DNA of 12,536 bases from positions 1 through 12,536 of the forward strand of contig DAOVKX010000025.1 in assembly GCA_030631505.1 (NCBI GenBank), read 5' to 3'. A program made the position numbers and the translations under genes. The notes below the pieces were generated by a model. The model was not told the origin of the DNA and made no database searches. It worked only from the letters and a program-made list of their open reading frames with translations. This stretch comes from Candidatus Nanohaloarchaea archaeon. GTDB lineage: Archaea > EX4484-52 > DAOVKX01. Shown in pieces: positions 11,823 through 12,536 of the stretch; within the stretch, counting starts at the first letter, position 1, and each line of letters begins with the position of its first letter.

Positions 11823-12536
11823 GCGAACTGAAAGCTTTAAAGACTGTGTATAGTTACATGTTCCCTGAAGTTAAGAAGGCATTGCTGGAAACTATGCTGC
11901 CTTCACTTATGGATAAACTGGAAATGAGTACAGATGACAGGATAGTTTCCCGGCTTAAGCAGGATAAGGACATGTTAAGGGCAATAGAGGACTCCTTTAG
12001 AGAGGGCTACCTGTCCCACTTTTTGAAACCGCCTGAAGAAATGGACAGGATGCATGAACCAATACTTGAAAAATACGTCAAAAAACATAAATCAACATTA
12101 AAGGGTCTTGACGGGTTTCCTTACAGGTATCCCACAGCAGGTTCAGAAGAAGGGATACGGGAGATACTAACGCACTTATTGTTACAGGGAGAGGAAAGAG
12201 TTTACACTTTAGAGGGAGAGTATGAAGGATATGATTTTGTCGGAAAAACAAGAGGTTATAAGTCAGAATCGGGACCTAAACACATAGAGACTATTGAAAT
12301 AAATCCTGAACGGACAGAGCCGTCAGATATTGAGCCCGGCCGGTACTTCATTTCGAACCCGTCAGCAAGGGACGGAAACATAATTCCCCAACAAGTTATT
12401 GATGAAATTTGTGAAGCGGGGCATAAAATCTTTTATGATCTGGCTTATGCAGATTCAGTCAATCCGGATAATACATTTGACCTCAGTGACGAGGGTATAC
12501 AATATGCAGCAGTTTCTTTCAGCAAGCCATATGGGT
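11819..12536 (+). CDS. PLP-dependent aminotransferase-like protein (3' partial)
   Basis: The first 239 residues of a fold-type I, pyridoxal-phosphate enzyme of the aspartate aminotransferase superfamily. Seen in order are a helical N-terminus of about 100 residues, YRYPTAGSEEGIREILTHLL (the site that usually binds the cofactor phosphate), and YFISNPSARDGNIIP with the conserved asparagine of the 'NP..P.G' motif. Then come KIFYDLAYAD, the D-x-x-Y pair that contacts the pyridine ring, and VSFSKPYG, with lysine 236 as the likely Schiff-base residue. The gene continues past the window. The ATG overlaps the stop of the radical SAM gene and has a strong ribosome site. The substrate is unknown; pairing with a radical SAM enzyme suggests a shared biosynthetic route. 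Confidence 0.82.
   Translation, partial: MSELKALKTVYSYMFPEVKKALLETMLPSLMDKLEMSTDDRIVSRLKQDKDMLRAIEDSFREGYLSHFLKPPEEMDRMHEPILEKYVKKHKSTLKGLDGFPYRYPTAGSEEGIREILTHLLLQGEERVYTLEGEYEGYDFVGKTRGYKSESGPKHIETIEINPERTEPSDIEPGRYFISNPSARDGNIIPQQVIDEICEAGHKIFYDLAYADSVNPDNTFDLSDEGIQYAAVSFSKPYG

Overview
The window is archaeal. It carries an archaeal-type ribosomal protein uS2, genes with GGTGA-type Shine-Dalgarno sites on the conserved flanks, and several genes with a TATA-like box about 25 bases before the start codon, as expected of leaderless archaeal transcripts. Short genes, tight spacing and the mix of families resemble small-genome (DPANN-like) archaea, but the window alone does not fix the lineage.

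Layout. (1) 1-2488: a tight plus-strand operon of uS2 (5' end off the window), a DedA/VTT-type membrane protein, a small HPF/RaiA-like protein and an NAD kinase fused to a C-terminal winged helix. (2) 2489-9300: a visibly AT-richer accessory island of about 6.8 kb. It holds a DUF4145/HEPN-like protein, a large protein with a C-terminal PD-(D/E)xK-like nuclease domain, two homologous winged-helix regulators (one with a RelE-type toxin), a three-gene operon of unknown proteins and two further unknown genes. (3) 9301-12536: nicotinate phosphoribosyltransferase on the minus strand, then a divergent plus-strand pair of a radical SAM protein and a PLP-dependent aminotransferase-like protein that runs off the end.

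The main observation is that the island's gaps contain four imperfect palindromes at 3371-3486, 5630-5685, 7808-7896 and 8410-8504. Their outer boxes resemble integron attC R boxes (AAC...GTT), the spacers are asymmetric, and the inner stems have unrelated sequences. That is how attC recombination sites look: structure is conserved, sequence is not. Most island genes lie on the minus strand, and the gene at 3538-4923 ends 52 bases before a site, as a cassette would. The island therefore looks like an integrase-less run of gene cassettes (CALIN-like) in an archaeon, carrying nuclease-like and toxin-antitoxin genes. No integron integrase is visible here.

Other points: a diverged 60-base direct repeat (4996-5060 and 9236-9297), a nested REP-like hairpin (7931-7985), a toxin reading frame with no normal start codon before its first beta strand, and a stem that could mask the start codon of the nicotinate phosphoribosyltransferase mRNA. 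NAD kinase and nicotinate phosphoribosyltransferase are both NAD(P)-supply enzymes, and the island separates them.
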